Shown here in pieces: positions 34,730 to 46,409 of a stretch of DNA of 64,000 nt. The notes under the pieces are model-generated. The model searched no databases. It worked only from the letters and a program-made list of their open reading frames with translations, and had not been told where the DNA came from. The stretch lies in NCBI GenBank assembly GCA_963555705.1, contig OY743170.1, positions 14,485,096 through 14,549,095 of the forward strand, in the 5' to 3' direction. The position numbers and the translations under genes were made by a program. The stretch comes from Ligustrum vulgare. Lineage: Eukaryota > Streptophyta > Magnoliopsida > Lamiales > Oleaceae. The first letter of the stretch is position 1. Each line of letters opens with the position of its first letter.

Positions 34730-37509
34730 TTAAGGCTCGAAGTTCCACGCCAGTAACTCTGCAACTAATTTCTTCCGCCACATTGGTATGCATTCAATGC
34801 GGATTTCATTGACGTCCATTTTGGCTTGGAGAAATTCAATATACTTCAATGCAAGCATCCCACAATCAGATCTACGCAATTGAAAAATTGTTAGGTTACT
34901 TATCAAGACGGCAAATAGAAACTAGGTTTAAAAAAAAATTGTAATCTTACCCATTTCTTTGTTGCGGCACCTTATCAATCTTCACAAAGTTGAACTTCTC
35001 CGTGCTGTAATGCTCATTCGATGTGGCATGAAATTTAATCAACAAGGGAATAACCTCCTGTAATGGCAAGATGAATGTCTCCAAAGCCGCCCTACGCATA
35101 TGACCCTTCAAACTATCGAACATGAAAATCGTGCGTTGCTCCAAATCGATTTGTAATGCAAACCAGTGGTCGTTGCTATTGCATGGGAGATACAAATGTT
35201 TGCAATCCTTTCAAGGCTTTCCTAGTTCTGGAGCAGCTCCCAAGACGTAATTCAGCAGACTCTTACTGCATTTGAATTCCTTCGTCTGTGACAACGCTTC
35301 ATGTGCATTCCAAATGAACCGGTAAAAGTATGTGTCCAAGATACTGCAGTTTTGTTGGAACACATTTGGATACAACCTAGCTCTGTCACGCATTTGGTAC
35401 AGGGCCTCTTCAATAATCTGTACCTATAAAAGTTTTTAGTGGAAAATAACTTCATTAGCACTGTTTTGTAAGAGCACTGAAATTGATTACTTAAGTTTCC
35501 AGTTAACCAACTGTCCTCATTCAAAAGGTTTATCAAATTTTCTGCGGAAATATTGGTACAATGTAGTGGTATAATCTGACTACACACATAACAAAATAAT
35601 TACAACATGCTTCATATTATGAAAAAAATTGTTAATTTCAAATGTAATATAAGCTATATGTATCAGATTACCACGAAGATACATCTTGAAGCCATCTATC
35701 CAGCACTTCCAATTTTGAAGGATCAACTTCGCGATATGGATCAAACTTGTCAACCACCTCCAGCTTTCTCCTCTTTGTCAGATCCATGAAGGGCGAACAT
35801 AAATATTGTATTTTTCTCTTTGTTCGATGCCCCCGTCCTTTCGGTGGGTCAGATCCTACCTCTTGGATCTGTACACTTTCACCTACATTTTCATAACAAT
35901 TGAGTAAATAATGACTTTGTGTTTGATGCGATTATATGAAAATTAACTAATGACTTATTAACTAACATACCTACACTGGACTGGGTAGCATCCCCCTCAC
36001 CTATCTCTGGTGTCTGAAATCTAGTTTCTTCCTCTCCCTCCTCTCCTTCAACATCCACTTGTTTTCCTTTCTCAATCTCCTATCTGACTTCCTCCTCCAT
36101 CTTTCTGGTCCCTTTGTTATCCATCATATCACTGCTCGGTACATAGGATGCACTGCTAGTGCCACCCAAAAATGCACTAGGTGTTGAATGAGATTGACTT
36201 TTCTCGGCCAATTCAATGAACCGATCAATTTTGTGCTCCATGCGATCAAAACGGGCAGTTAACACCCCTAGTAGCCTTCCCTCAACTTTCTCCATTTCAA
36301 TTCTTACCAAGTTTGCTAAGTTGAGGTCAGAAGGTACGGATGGTGGTTGAGATGGCCGAGGTGAGTGTTGCTCGTCAACTTGCTCAGGCTCATCTCCCTC
36401 AGACTGATGAGAATCATTCTCATCTTCTTCCTCATCCACTGTCAATTCTTTCCAATATGTCTCCTCCATTTCAGCTTCGTTAGGAACCAGTCTAGATTTA
36501 TCCTCCAACTGCAAATATTAAGTTAAACAGAAAATTAGGGATTAAAGTAATTCATTTCCACAATCCAAGCCTATTATATTTATTTTAAAATCCCAAATTT
36601 ACCTCTCTTGATCGCAACACCTTGTCAACAGCAATCGATCTCAATCTCTTCGGATATTTCCAGGCAACCATTCTTGGAGTTGCATCTTCATATTTCTTGG
36701 CAAACTTCATTCCCAAGCTTGGAATTGCCTCAAACGCCCAAATCTGTTTTAAGTAAAATGAACATCATTATCTCACGAAAATAAATTTATAGTCATAACA
36801 TAAAACAAAGATAGGTGTATAGTTCAATCATACCATAATTGATAGGGGAAAGCCGTGTAAGGAATATCTCCAACGAGTTGCTCCCCCTACATCTGAATTT
36901 TTTACTTTACTTCCCATCTCGCGCTTGAATACATTAATCGTGTATTCAAAACATAACTTCCCCCATGGATACTTCTCGAACCTGTCGAGATCATCTACAA
37001 GTTCAAACCACCATAGATCCGTGTATGTGTTCTCCCTGGGGCCCATAGGACGTATGCCAGTATAACGAGCAAACCCAACTTGTATTTATCAGTCTTCCGC
37101 TTCTTGCAACTTAGAAATGCACTATACACATCCCACTTTGTTATTTTTCCCTTACTCTTCTTAAATTATTCCTTTACAATCCTACACTCTGCCCCCAACG
37201 TCTTATCAACATGTGTAGTCCCTCATGCATTTAACCCAGTGACTAATACGAATTCCTCAATCTCAAACCTAGCACGCTTCTCTCCTATCTTAAACCATAC
37301 TTCATTTTTCTTCAAAGTCTTCGCCACTCTCAAAAGTAATTGATGAACAACTTGCGAGGCCAACTTAATATCTCGTAATCTTAGAAGAGATCCAAAACAA
37401 CTCTCCTAAAATTTATTCTTATGATTTGGATCCAGCTTCTCAAACACCTTATTCACCATTTTCAATTTGCATCTTGTTGTTATTGTAGCATCGGTCTGCA
37501 AATTCTCCA
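34730..37509 (-). pseudogene. Ulp1-like cysteine protease gene of the MULE (DUF1985 + peptidase C48)
   Basis: Read on -, a degraded DUF1985-like N-terminal region (about 37509-36828; LYFELV-like and DLDRFEKYPWGKL..EYTI blocks) is followed by exons at 36746-36604 (KFAKKYEDATPRMVAWKYP), 36514-36080 (acidic, EEDE-rich), about 35880-35668, 35580-35480 and 35430-34951. The last exon is 34871-34730. The catalytic domain has His (codon at 35166-35168, NDHWF), Asp (35116-35118, FDSLKG) and Cys (34862-34864, SDCGM). The final intron 34872-34950 has GTAAG...GTAG borders and splits the Gly codon before SDCGM. A TGA at 35211-35213 replaces the Trp of the usual GKPW motif. Ulp1 proteases cleave SUMO-like modifiers; the role in transposition is unknown. 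DUF1985 contains several stops. Confidence 0.87.
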
Positions 37510-38749
37510 TAGCACTGCAAAACATAATCTATCATATAATTAGTTTCAAAATACAAAACAATTAATTATGATAGTTGCAGTATATAACAGTAAGAACCTA
37601 CAAAAGTTTTGATGTCAATGGCACTCATTATTTGCTTACACTCTTTACTCTTGGGGCATTAACTAATGGCCATGATTATTGTCAATTTAATTCTCCTAGT
37701 TATAAATTAGGTTGTTTTATACGAGGACAAGGCATAATGTAACTAGTGTCTAACTATAGTGATATTGAGAAAATTTTGTGAACAAGATGCGAGTTACTTG
37801 TGTAGTGCAACAGTTTCAACGTGTTAATATGTAAAATAAATAGAAAAATGGGGCTTAAACAAGGGCAAGGATTGCAGGGTCTTTCACTCTTAGGTCCAGT
37901 TACTCTAATCAAAAGTCCACGCTCATATTTTCCTAAAATCAAATGACTAAATACAACACCCCGTATAATAATAATAATCTAAAACCGAATGAATCTAAAA
38001 CTCCTATAACCAACTCATTTCTATGATAAAGTATAAAATAGATCAATCAATTAAGTGAATCATAACAAAATAAATTAGAAAAAATTCTTACACAACATGA
38101 ATAACCTCATTACGAAAATCAGCAAAATGAAACATTTCAGCCATCAAAACATCCAACCCAAAAACTGTGCTTCTGTGTATGTGTCTCTCTGTCCTCATGC
38201 GTGCGTGTGTGAGATAGAGATAGATATAGAGATTGGGTTGGGTTGGGTTGGGTTTGGGGCAGGGGAGATGCTGAAGGGGGTGGGGAACACACTGCTTACC
38301 TTCAAATCTTCCGCCGATTGCAGAGGTTGCAGAGAGTATTCGGTCGGAACCTTAGCAAGCAAATGAAGAAGAATGGCAATTGCTATCGACAGAGATGCGG
38401 CGTGCCTAGATGGGAGAGACAACAGATATGCAAAGTAGAAAGCTTTCTATTTCTTTCTCTGAAAAAATGGTCGTCTTCTTCGCCCTATAAAAGTTGGAGA
38501 CGGGCCACTATCGTTGGAGAAACAAGAGATGGAGGCGTCGCTGTTCTTGAAGAGTTTGAGCCCGCAAGAAAATTGGTTGAAAATGAGAAGGAATTCAAAA
38601 ATATTAGGTTTAGGCATTTGGACAAAGTAGTCTTTTAACACGTAACTTAATTTTCCTCTTTTTATTTTTTGCTCTTATTTATTAATTTTTGGTCAAAGGC
38701 TATTTAGACAAATATTTTGTGTATGAGGGTCACCCCAACTAATTCCCCT
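37510..38749. other. Upstream region of the Ulp1-like gene and right MULE end
   Basis: No convincing gene. It holds a run of TTGGGTTGGG repeats at 38235-38258 and AG/GA-rich tracts at 38205-38232. Short frames on both strands between 38195 and 38640 are mutually overlapping and unrecognised. It ends at the possible TSD TTCTTAAAG (38750-38758). It is probably the promoter side and degraded TIR of the element. Confidence 0.45.
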
Positions 38750-38810
38750 TTCTTAAAGTCAACCTTAACCTATGAGATATTTCTATGTTTGTTGTTTCAA
38801 TGTATATGCA

Positions 38811-39053
38811 GGTCCTTCTAGCAAGAATCATCTTTCTTTTAAATGGTATAATGTTGATATCCTTGGGAAAAGGACAAAGGTAAGATATTTCTTTATCTAT
38901 ACTATTGTATATCTTAACCATTTCAGAGCATTTAAATTGATGGGAGACTATGAATCCGTTATCTACAATAGGATTGAATGCGATTCTGTGTTGCATTTGG
39001 CATACATTCCGGGGGACAGGATCTGTACACTTGTATTGGAAGGATTTCACCCT
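38811..39053 (+). CDS. Two possible exons of an unidentified host gene
   Basis: After a good acceptor (ATATGCAG at 38803-38810) a 69-base segment ends at AAAG before GTAAGATAT. A 47-base intron-like stretch ends TTTCAG at 38926. The next segment contains ATGGGAGACTATGAATCC, encoding LMGDYESVIYNR..CDSVLHLAYIPGD (to about 39053). Splice signals are good but the frame before the acceptor is not fixed, and I do not recognise the protein. It may be downstream exons of the gene whose first exon lies at 27208-27300, with the MULE inside an intron, but the frames do not join cleanly. Confidence 0.35.
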
Positions 39054-39109
39054 CAAAACTCAAAATTGTATATATATGTAATTATGATTATTTGTGTATA
39101 AAATTTATT

Positions 39110-39607
39110 GTTTAAAAGGTTTTGGGAAAGCTTTTTATTAGATTTGATGAATTGAAGTTGATACCTCAATTATTTGGGTGAGTGTTTAGAGTTTCGTGCA
39201 TATATTTTATATTTATGCATCCAAGCAAGCATAGCTGTTTGCTTTCATAAAATGGTTATGTTTTTTCCTTTTTCTACCAAATTTCTAAGGGTACCCTTGC
39301 GGTATAAACTTTATATTGACAAATGTCGTTTTGGGATCTGAATCACCAATCTTTATCTTAATCTTTTGGTATTGATAGCCAACTAAAACAATTAAAAAGC
39401 AACAGTCCAATTTTTTGTTATAACTCATTTTAATTTCAGGGTAACATTCGTTTCTGGTTCCAGAGATTTATTTTTATCCAAATTATGTAGTTAGCCATAC
39501 TGATATTGCTTAAAGAAATACTTGTGTTTAGTAGTAGCATTTAATGAAACTCCAAATATTGAAGAATAGAGACTTATCTAATAAATTGGCAAGTTTCGTG
39601 GCTTCTC
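39110..39607. other. AT-rich DNA before the second copia element
   Basis: I see no gene or element ends. It is non-coding and T-rich, possibly intronic. Confidence 0.4.
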
Positions 39608-40034
39608 TGTAAGATTTTAATTAATCATGTGGGCATATATGTGAATTATTGTGCGTTGAATCAAAGACTATCAAATTCGATTAAGCTCATTTTAAGTGAT
39701 CTAATAAGAATTTAGTAAATTGGGCTTTTATGTATCTGATTAATGTATGAACTTTTATGTGTGGATACCAGGCCATTATTCCTAATTTCATAATGGGGCG
39801 AATTTGGTTAACAGGAAATTCAGTATATAAGTCGGTTATGGCCCCTGAATCAGACGTACTAATCATTTTGTTCTGACATCCCATCATCAGAGAGAAAATA
39901 AGGACTAAGTGTTGATTTGAAAGACCCAACTTGATTAAGGTACATTTTCGCTTCAGTTATTGAATCTTGATAATTCCAGCATGATGATTTTGGATTATAG
40001 ATAAACAATTATCCATGTAATAAATTTTCTAACA
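39608..40034 (+). repeat. 5' LTR of the second copia element
   Basis: It starts TGTAAGATTTTAATTAATCA and ends TTTCTAACA, just before the primer site. Its first 150 bases match 48198-48351 (AATCATGTGGGC, GTGAATTATTGT, TTAAGCYCATTTTAAGT). Length is 427 bp. Confidence 0.9.
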
Positions 40035-40036
40035 AG

Positions 40037-40051
40037 TGGTATCAGAGTCAA
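40037..40051 (+). other. Primer binding site, tRNA-Met
   Basis: TGGTATCAGAGTCAA lies two bases after the LTR end. The first 11-12 bases match the tRNA-Met 3' end complement. Confidence 0.85.
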
Positions 40052-40320
40052 TCATCTTGTTGGATTATCATATTTGTTTTTAATCGTATGATTTGGATTG
40101 AAAATTCAAAGTTTTAATTGATTTCTAGAAATATTTAATCTGATTAGATTATGAATTGAGTATTTTACATATGAAATTGTCAAAATCGTGTGCAATTTCT
40201 TCTGCTAACTGTTATGAATGTGTATCTTTTGCTATATGGATGTAATCGGTTATGGATTTTTGCATGTATGTATATGTCCGGTTGGGTTATTTTTGGATCT
40301 GAGTTTGAATCTGTTTTGGC

Positions 40321-40893
40321 TAGGGGTGGGCATGGGTTGGGTTGGGTCGGTTTTTTGCCCAACCCGAACCCAACCCACTATGGTCGGGTTGATAAAAAAT
40401 CAACCCAACCCAACCCAACCAAAAAATGAATTCAAACCCAATTCAACCCAACCCAACCCAATCAAGTTTCGGTCGGGTTGGGTTTCGGTCGGGTTGGGTT
40501 GGGTTGGGTGGTTTAGGCTTTGGTCTAATTAAATAAAATTCTTAGAAAATTAAAAAATTATGCAGATAAATCAACTATTAACTCAAATAAATTATATACA
40601 ATACAATAAGTTCAAATATAATAAATTGAATACTTGCTAATAAAACTAAAATATGTTCAAATTATATTTGAGTTTCATCCAAATTAAAAATGGATTTAAG
40701 ATTCTTGAAATTTAAATGGTCTTATATTTTTAAAATCTTGATTGGGTCGGGTTGGGTCGGGTTGGGTTGGATTTGTCATCCAACCCACAACCCAACCCAA
40801 CCCAACCCAAACAATTTTTTTTTATAACACAACCAACCCAATTTTCATCAAAACCCAACCCGATTGGGTTGGGCGGGTTGATGCCCACCCCTA
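40321..40893. mobile_element. hAT-type MITE with GGGTTGGGTT subterminal repeats
   Basis: The ends are TAGGGGTGGGCA and (inverted) TAGGGGTGGGCATCAACCC, a well-known plant hAT end. The TSD is 8 bp, GTTTTGGC (40313-40320) against GTTTTGGA (40894-40901), one mismatch. Arrays of CCCAAC/GTTGGG fill both ends (40335-40510 and 40740-40880). The core is AT-rich and non-coding. Confidence 0.92.
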
Positions 40894-41269
40894 GTTTTGG
40901 ATGTTGAAACATTGAATTCGATTGGGTATTATTCACTGAAATTCGGGTTTTGAATCTGATTTTTTGGTGTTGAATATGGATATCATCTGGGTTTTGATAT
41001 TGGGATTGAAATTAAGAAATTTGGAGTTCGGGTGTTGAATTTGTGGATGATTAAGGCGTGGCCGGTGGCCACAGCCATGGTTGCCACTATCGGCAAAGGG
41101 CGGAGAGCAGCGTCGGGGATGGTGCTGCATTGCAGAGGGGGTCGCCGGTAGTAGCGGCCGCGTTCTCCGATTTTTGCGGTTGCAACTATGGTTTGTAACC
41201 CTAGCTTGCGATTCTGAGGCAAGGGCATTCACTGGAAATTAGAATTCTTCAGGGGTTTTTGTGCAATTT

Positions 41270-41790
41270 TGGATATTTTGAACTATTTGCACCTCGGGAC
41301 TTTTTGTTTATTCTATATTTATGTTTAAACCCTAAAGTTATGGGATAATCTAAGTTGTCCCTTAAGGTTCTGAATTTTTTAAAATCATCCCCTAAATTTA
41401 TAAAATTATTTAAGTTGGGCCTTTTAAAGTTCTAAATTTTGTAATTCAGTCCCTAAAGTTCGAAAATTTTCAAAATTGGTCCTTACAGTTTGAAAATTTT
41501 CTAATTCAATCCATAAATCTTGAAAATTCTCTAATTTGGTCCCTAAAGTTAAATAATTTTCTAAATTAGTCCCTAAAGTTTAAAAATTCTCTATTTTGGA
41601 CCCCAAAGTTTGATATTCTTTCAAATTGGGACCTAAAGTTTGGAATTCTTCTAAATTGGCCAATAAGGTTTTGGAAAATTTTAAATTATGTCCTTCAAGC
41701 TTAAAATTTTTCATAATTGGCCACAATATTGCAATTTGACCACCCCAAATTAAGGATTGCTTTATTATAAAGTTTTTAATTCTATAATTC
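41270..41790. repeat. Short imperfect repeats, TTTGGTCCCTAAAGTTT type
   Basis: About ten units of 35-40 bases around TTGGTCCCTAAAGTTTGAAA then ATTTTCTAA. The same kind of motif recurs at 7620-7790 and 60300-60540 in LTRs of other elements. Confidence 0.7.
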
Positions 41791-41949
41791 AAATCCTAAA
41801 TTAAAAATATATGCAAATCAGTGATTTTAGTTTCAAAATTTGGTACAACAGACTCTTTTAAGAAATATAATATTCGAAAGTGAGTTACTTGAAGTAACAT
41901 GTTTCCAAAACAACCTCTCTTGTGAATATTAATTAACTTAGAATATTAG

Positions 41950-42350
41950 AAGGTATTTGTGTGTGTGTTATTCATTGCGGATGTTGATTAACCCAAAGGA
42001 AGTTCAATGTTTGGCTCGAATTTCACATGCACTTGTGGTGATGAACACGTGGCAATTATTTGGATTAACGGGTGATCAATAAATCGGTCCAAAAAAAGTT
42101 TATTGGTTGACATGTTTTATTGTCAATATTTGATCACTACACTCAGAGAAAATTAGGCGTTTGTGTTTTATTCATGCGGATATTGATCGGCCCAAAGGAA
42201 GGTCAATATTTGGCTCGAATTTCACATGAATTGTGGTGATAAACATGTGACAGTTATTTGGTTTAACGTGTGATCAATAAATCGGTCCAAAGAAAGGTTT
42301 ATTGATTGACATGTCTTACTGTCAGTGTTTGATCACTACACCAAGAGTAC
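41950..42350 (+). repeat. Two-copy tandem duplication in the copia leader, about 205 bp
   Basis: The block GCGGATGTTGATTAACCCAA then AGGAAGTTCAATGTTTGGCT...TTTGATCACTACAC occurs at about 41977-42143 and again at about 42177-42344. It lies just upstream of gag. Confidence 0.8.
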
Positions 42351-42527
42351 CACTTACAAGTCAATTTTTGTTCAAAGACTAAATATTGATGTTGTGCTAG
42401 GTATCTTGTGACGGGCCCTACCATTATTTGAAACTATGATTGCATAATAAGGTACTTATCTGAGCTATTTTGTTTAAGTGTTCTCTATTCTGTTTCAAGT
42501 TCTGCTACTAGTATCTTTGATAGCTTA

Positions 42528-43070
42528 AATTCAATCCCTGTGTTTATGGGGACAAACTTCAAGGATTGGAAAGAGAACATTCAAATTGTTCTTGGCTGCA
42601 CGGTTCTGGACCTTGCACCAAGGATTGAGAAACTCGCTCCTTTTACGGATGAAAGTTCATCTGATCAAAGGAGGAACTTTGAGAAGTGAGATAGCTCAAA
42701 TCGAATGAGTCTAATGAAATTTATGTGTAGCATTCCGGAAGCCTTTGGGGCACAGTATCTAAGGAGGTAAATAATGCCAATGAGTTCCTTCGCCAAAATT
42801 AAGAAACATTTTGCGAAAGAAGACAAGGCTGAAACAAACGCGCTTATGCAAAGCTTGATTTTATTAAAGTATAAAGGAAATGGGAACATAAGGGAGTACA
42901 TCATGCAGATGACTCACATGCTTCAAAAACTTAAGGCACTAAAACTCGAGTTGTCTGATGACTTGCTCGTACATTTGGTATTGATATCGCTTCATGTACA
43001 ATTAAGTCAATTTAAGGTTAATTATAATTGGCAAAGGGAGAAATGGACTCTCAATGAGCTCATTTTATAA
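42528..43070 (+). pseudogene. copia gag of the second element
   Basis: One + strand frame (ATG at 42546) encodes the UBN2-type Gag: MGTNFKDWKENIQIVLGCTV near the start, then NALMQSL, YIMQMTHMLQKLKAL and DDLLVHLVLISL. Two in-frame stops break it: TGA near 42687 (in place of a conserved Trp) and TAA near 42767. It ends at 43070. Compared with copia Gag the order and length are normal up to the zinc knuckle region, which follows at 43158. Confidence 0.88.
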
Positions 43071-43157
43071 TGTGTAAGCTTCTTGTACAATTCAGTCAAT
43101 TTAAGTCGGTTATAACTGTCGAAGGGAGAAATCGACTCTCATTGTTCTCATTTTATT

Positions 43158-43522
43158 TTGTGTGCAAGAGGTAGAAAAGTTGAAGCAGACAGAACTGAAA
43201 GTGTTCACATGGCAAGCACCTCTAAAGATAAGGGCAAGAAAACAAGTAAAGAACATAAAGTTACTAAGGGTTTAGAACAAAAGAGACCACATAAAGACAT
43301 TGGGAGTTGTTTCTTTTACCAGGAATCTGGACATTTAAAGAAAGATTGTACAACGTACCAATTAAAGCAGGTTCTAAAACTCCTTATGAACTTTTGACAG
43401 GCAGAAAGCCTAGTCTAAAGCATTTCCATATTTGGGGGTGTCTAGCTAAGGCTAGGCCTTATAGGCCACATAAAGAAATTGAACTCCAAAATAGTAAGCA
43501 GCTAATTTATTGGTTATTCTGA
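43158..43522 (+). pseudogene. copia zinc knuckle joined to integrase tail by deletion
   Basis: The first part ends in a damaged zinc knuckle, CFFYQESGHLKKDC, where the second Cys of C-x2-C is Tyr. Immediately after it, in a shifted frame, the integrase C-terminal motif TPYELLTGRKPSLKHFHIWG then CLAKARPY appears. The protease, GAG-pre-integrase and integrase core (about 1.5 kb normally) are missing, so this is an internal deletion with breakpoint near 43360. Confidence 0.85.
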
Positions 43523-45137
43523 GCGATCGAGGGGCTATAAGTTTTATAATCCCACACTTAAGTCAATTTTGAAATGGGAATTGCAAGATTATTTTGAGGG
43601 AGTTGAGTTTGGGGGAGAAATAAGGTTAGAGATGTTGTCTTTAAGAACTTGAGGAAGGGTCAGTTTTGATTCCTACTGTCGGTTTTGACAATGTGCAAGT
43701 TTCTATACATGTCATTGATCAAGAAGCATATCCGGAACCTCAACTAAACAATGTTGAGGAACCTCCCATCCAAAATAAGGTAATTATATAGAAGTACAAA
43801 CTTAAAAATTAAGGAAAAATGTTATTCCAGATAATTTAAACAGTATTTTTTCAAGAACAAGAGGAAATAATGGAATGGTGGAAATGATCCAATCAATCTC
43901 CATCAGGCCATGCAGGGTTCTAACTCTCAAAAATGGATTGATGTCATGAATGAGGAGTATAAGTCTGCAAGACACTAAAGTTTGGGATCTTGCCAATTAC
44001 CAGAAGGTGCGAAGCCCATTGGTCTTAAATGGATTTTTTAAACCAAGAGGGATTTGAAAGGTAATGTGAAAAGATATAAGGCTCGTCTTGTAACTAAGGA
44101 CTTTACACAAAAAGAAGGCATCGACTTGAAAGAGACTTTCTACGATACAACGAAAGACTCTTTCAAGATGGTTATAGCGTTTATTGCATTTTGATATTGA
44201 GTTACATTAAATGGATGCTAAGACGGTGTTTCTCAATGGCGATATTGATGAGACGATATATATGGTGCAACTAGAAAACTTTGTGTCTCCTGACCCAAAG
44301 CATATGGTTTGCAAATTAAAGAAATCCATTTATGTTCTCAAGCAAGCTTCTTGTTAAGGGTAATACAAATTTCATCAAGTAATTATCTCATTTGGTTTTG
44401 AGATTAATGTTATTGATGATTGTGTGTATTACAAGTTCAGTAAGAGTAAGTATATTTTCCTGATTTTGTATGTTGATAACATATTGCTTTCCACCAATGA
44501 TATAGGCATGTCACATAAAATTATGAGATTTTTCGTCAAGGAATCTTGAGATGAAAGATCTTGGTGATGCCTCTTTTGTATTAGGGATTAAGATACACGG
44601 AGATCGCTCGAGGTATTTATTGGATTGTCACAAAAGAGTTATATCAATAAAGTACTTAAGAGGTTTGGCATGCAAGATAGTAAACTAGGGGACACCCATG
44701 TCGCTAAGGAGACAAATTTAGTCTCAACCAATGCCCGAAAAGTTATCTTGAAGTTAAGAAAATGCAGAGGATCACATATAGTTCAGCTATAGGGAGTCTG
44801 ATGTATGCTCAAATTTGTATGCGTTCGGATATTGCATACATTATTGGGATGGTAATGAGATATTTAAGTAACCCTGGGATGGATCATTTGGAAAGCAGTC
44901 AAACATGGGTTATAAGGTATTTAAAGAGAACAAAAGATTACGTGCTCACATACAGAAAATCGGATCAGTTGGAGATCATATGGTATTATGATTCCAATTT
45001 TACTAGATGCCAAGAAAGTAAGAGATCCACATCAGGCTACATCTATCTACTAGTTGGAGGAGTTATTTTCGGAAGGAGAACTAAAATTAACAAAATAAAA
45101 AGTAAAATAGTAATACGAACTTATGATTTTCTTAAGT
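43523..45137 (+). pseudogene. copia reverse transcriptase / RNase H of the second element
   Basis: Motifs appear in several frames: KWIDVMNEEY near 43935, MDAKTVFLNGDIDETIYM near 44213-44266, then LYVDNILL near 44467. The catalytic YVDD has become YVDN, which would inactivate polymerase even without the stops. From 44762 an open frame carries YSSAIGSLMYAQICMRSDIA and the RNase H start (STSGYIYLLVGGV). At least five frameshifts or stops are present. It stops at the solo-LTR fragment at about 45138. Confidence 0.88.
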
Positions 45138-46409
45138 GATGTTTAAAGGCGTCGGGACATTCGATTTCACATAAGTCAATATTATTAATCCCAATCATCG
45201 AGTTTTACTCTTATCTATGTGCTCGATCGAATTCACGTTTGCATATGAAATTCCCTTCTCAGGTTTAAACTAACTCTACCTAGTTAGTCTACCATGTTAA
45301 CGAACAGCTGGCCGTAATGACTAAGTGCATGGAACGCAAGAATTCATGTAATGATCGCAATAATAACGAATGTATATCTCTATCATTCGTGCAATTACCA
45401 AATTTTTATCCCTAGATCTAAGTGTTAGCTCCTCTTTCGGATTATGAAAATACTCATGACATCGTGAACAAGTGATCAATTCATTCACACATTAAACACG
45501 AAGATAAAATCAATACATGCAAAATATACGTAAAACTCAAATCATGAAATTAATAGCATTCAAACTTATACTACATTGAATATCCCAACTAAATATTTAG
45601 CTACGCATCACAAAATAATTAAAAGCAAAATAATTAAATATAAACATGTTAAGCATATCAGATTAACAAAGAGAAAATAAACTCTTGTACCAAGGAATTC
45701 TTCCATGTTGATATTCTTCAATCCTCTCCCTTTGCCTTCCATTTCCTCCCAAAAATTTGATATTAAGAATGCGAGGTTATGATTTTTTTTAAGCTCTCAA
45801 AGGTTCCCCAATTCGTGCATGAGAAGTGGTATTTACAGGTTGTTGAAAACCCAATTCATGCATGAGAAATGGTATTTATATGTTGTTGAAAAAACCTAGT
45901 CTTTGGCACAAGAAATCGCACATGGGCCTGATTCTGCTTGGCTTCGGAAAGCTGCGCGGTCGTGCAGGCCAAACTGTAGTGGCCGCGCAGGTTAGGTAAA
46001 TATGGTTTGGTTAATTCTAGTTTTGACGCGTGGCCACCAGGTTTAAAATACGTGACCGCGCATGCCAATTACTTCAGCGGGATTTCACCTTTCATTCTTG
46101 TTTAAGTTGGTCCTCCTTATTCATTTGCATCCAAGTTCCAATTGTGACATTTTGATCCCTATACTTCTGATTTATTCTCTTTTCTTCCTTGTTCTTCTCA
46201 ATTAGCTCCTTACACCTCTTCATGTTCACAATTTAGCTCCAAAACTTATCCAATTCTTCACTATTTGCCTCATTTGCATTCATCACTCAATTTTGGGTTG
46301 TTTTCTGAAATATAAACAAGTATAAACCAAATGAATAGAGAATATTCTTAAATAAACACATAAAATCCTACTTTTGGCATATAAATAAGTGTGTAAAATA
46401 AACTTATCA
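45138..46409. mobile_element. Solo-LTR fragment related to 6718-8000
   Basis: From about 45220 it shares order and wording with the solo LTR at 6718-8000: TCGAATTCAC, CGCAATAATNACNA.TGTATATCTCTATC, CGGATTATG and an end of GTAAAATAAACTTATCA. The first roughly 200 bases of the LTR are missing or unrecognisable, and no TSD is visible. It splits the RNase H region of the second copia element. Confidence 0.75.

Larger units (their letters stand above)
27599..38749 (+). mobile_element. Two-gene Mutator-like element with Ulp1-like gene (KI-MULE type)
   Basis: A mudrA-type transposase gene on + (28646-31119) and a Ulp1-like protease gene on - (34730-37509) converge on a large inverted repeat (31192-34515). 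MULEs carrying Ulp1-like genes are known in plants (KI/Kaonashi and related elements). Possible ends are marked by the direct repeat TTCTTAAAG at 27590-27598 and 38750-38758, the 9-bp length usual for Mutator. The outer 200 bases show only weak inverted similarity (an AATAGCC...CCAAATG.C...ACCTAAT series on both sides), so TIRs are degraded and the exact ends are tentative. Both genes are broken. Confidence 0.72.

Noticed and set aside
38097..38640. Small genes on both strands near the right MULE end
   Set aside because: Mutually overlapping frames in GA/GGGTT-rich DNA without recognisable domains; probably promoter or TIR sequence.
40335..40880. Telomere-like repeats (CCCAAC/GTTGGG)
   Set aside because: Not the plant telomere unit TTTAGGG; they are the subterminal arrays of a hAT MITE with an 8-bp TSD.
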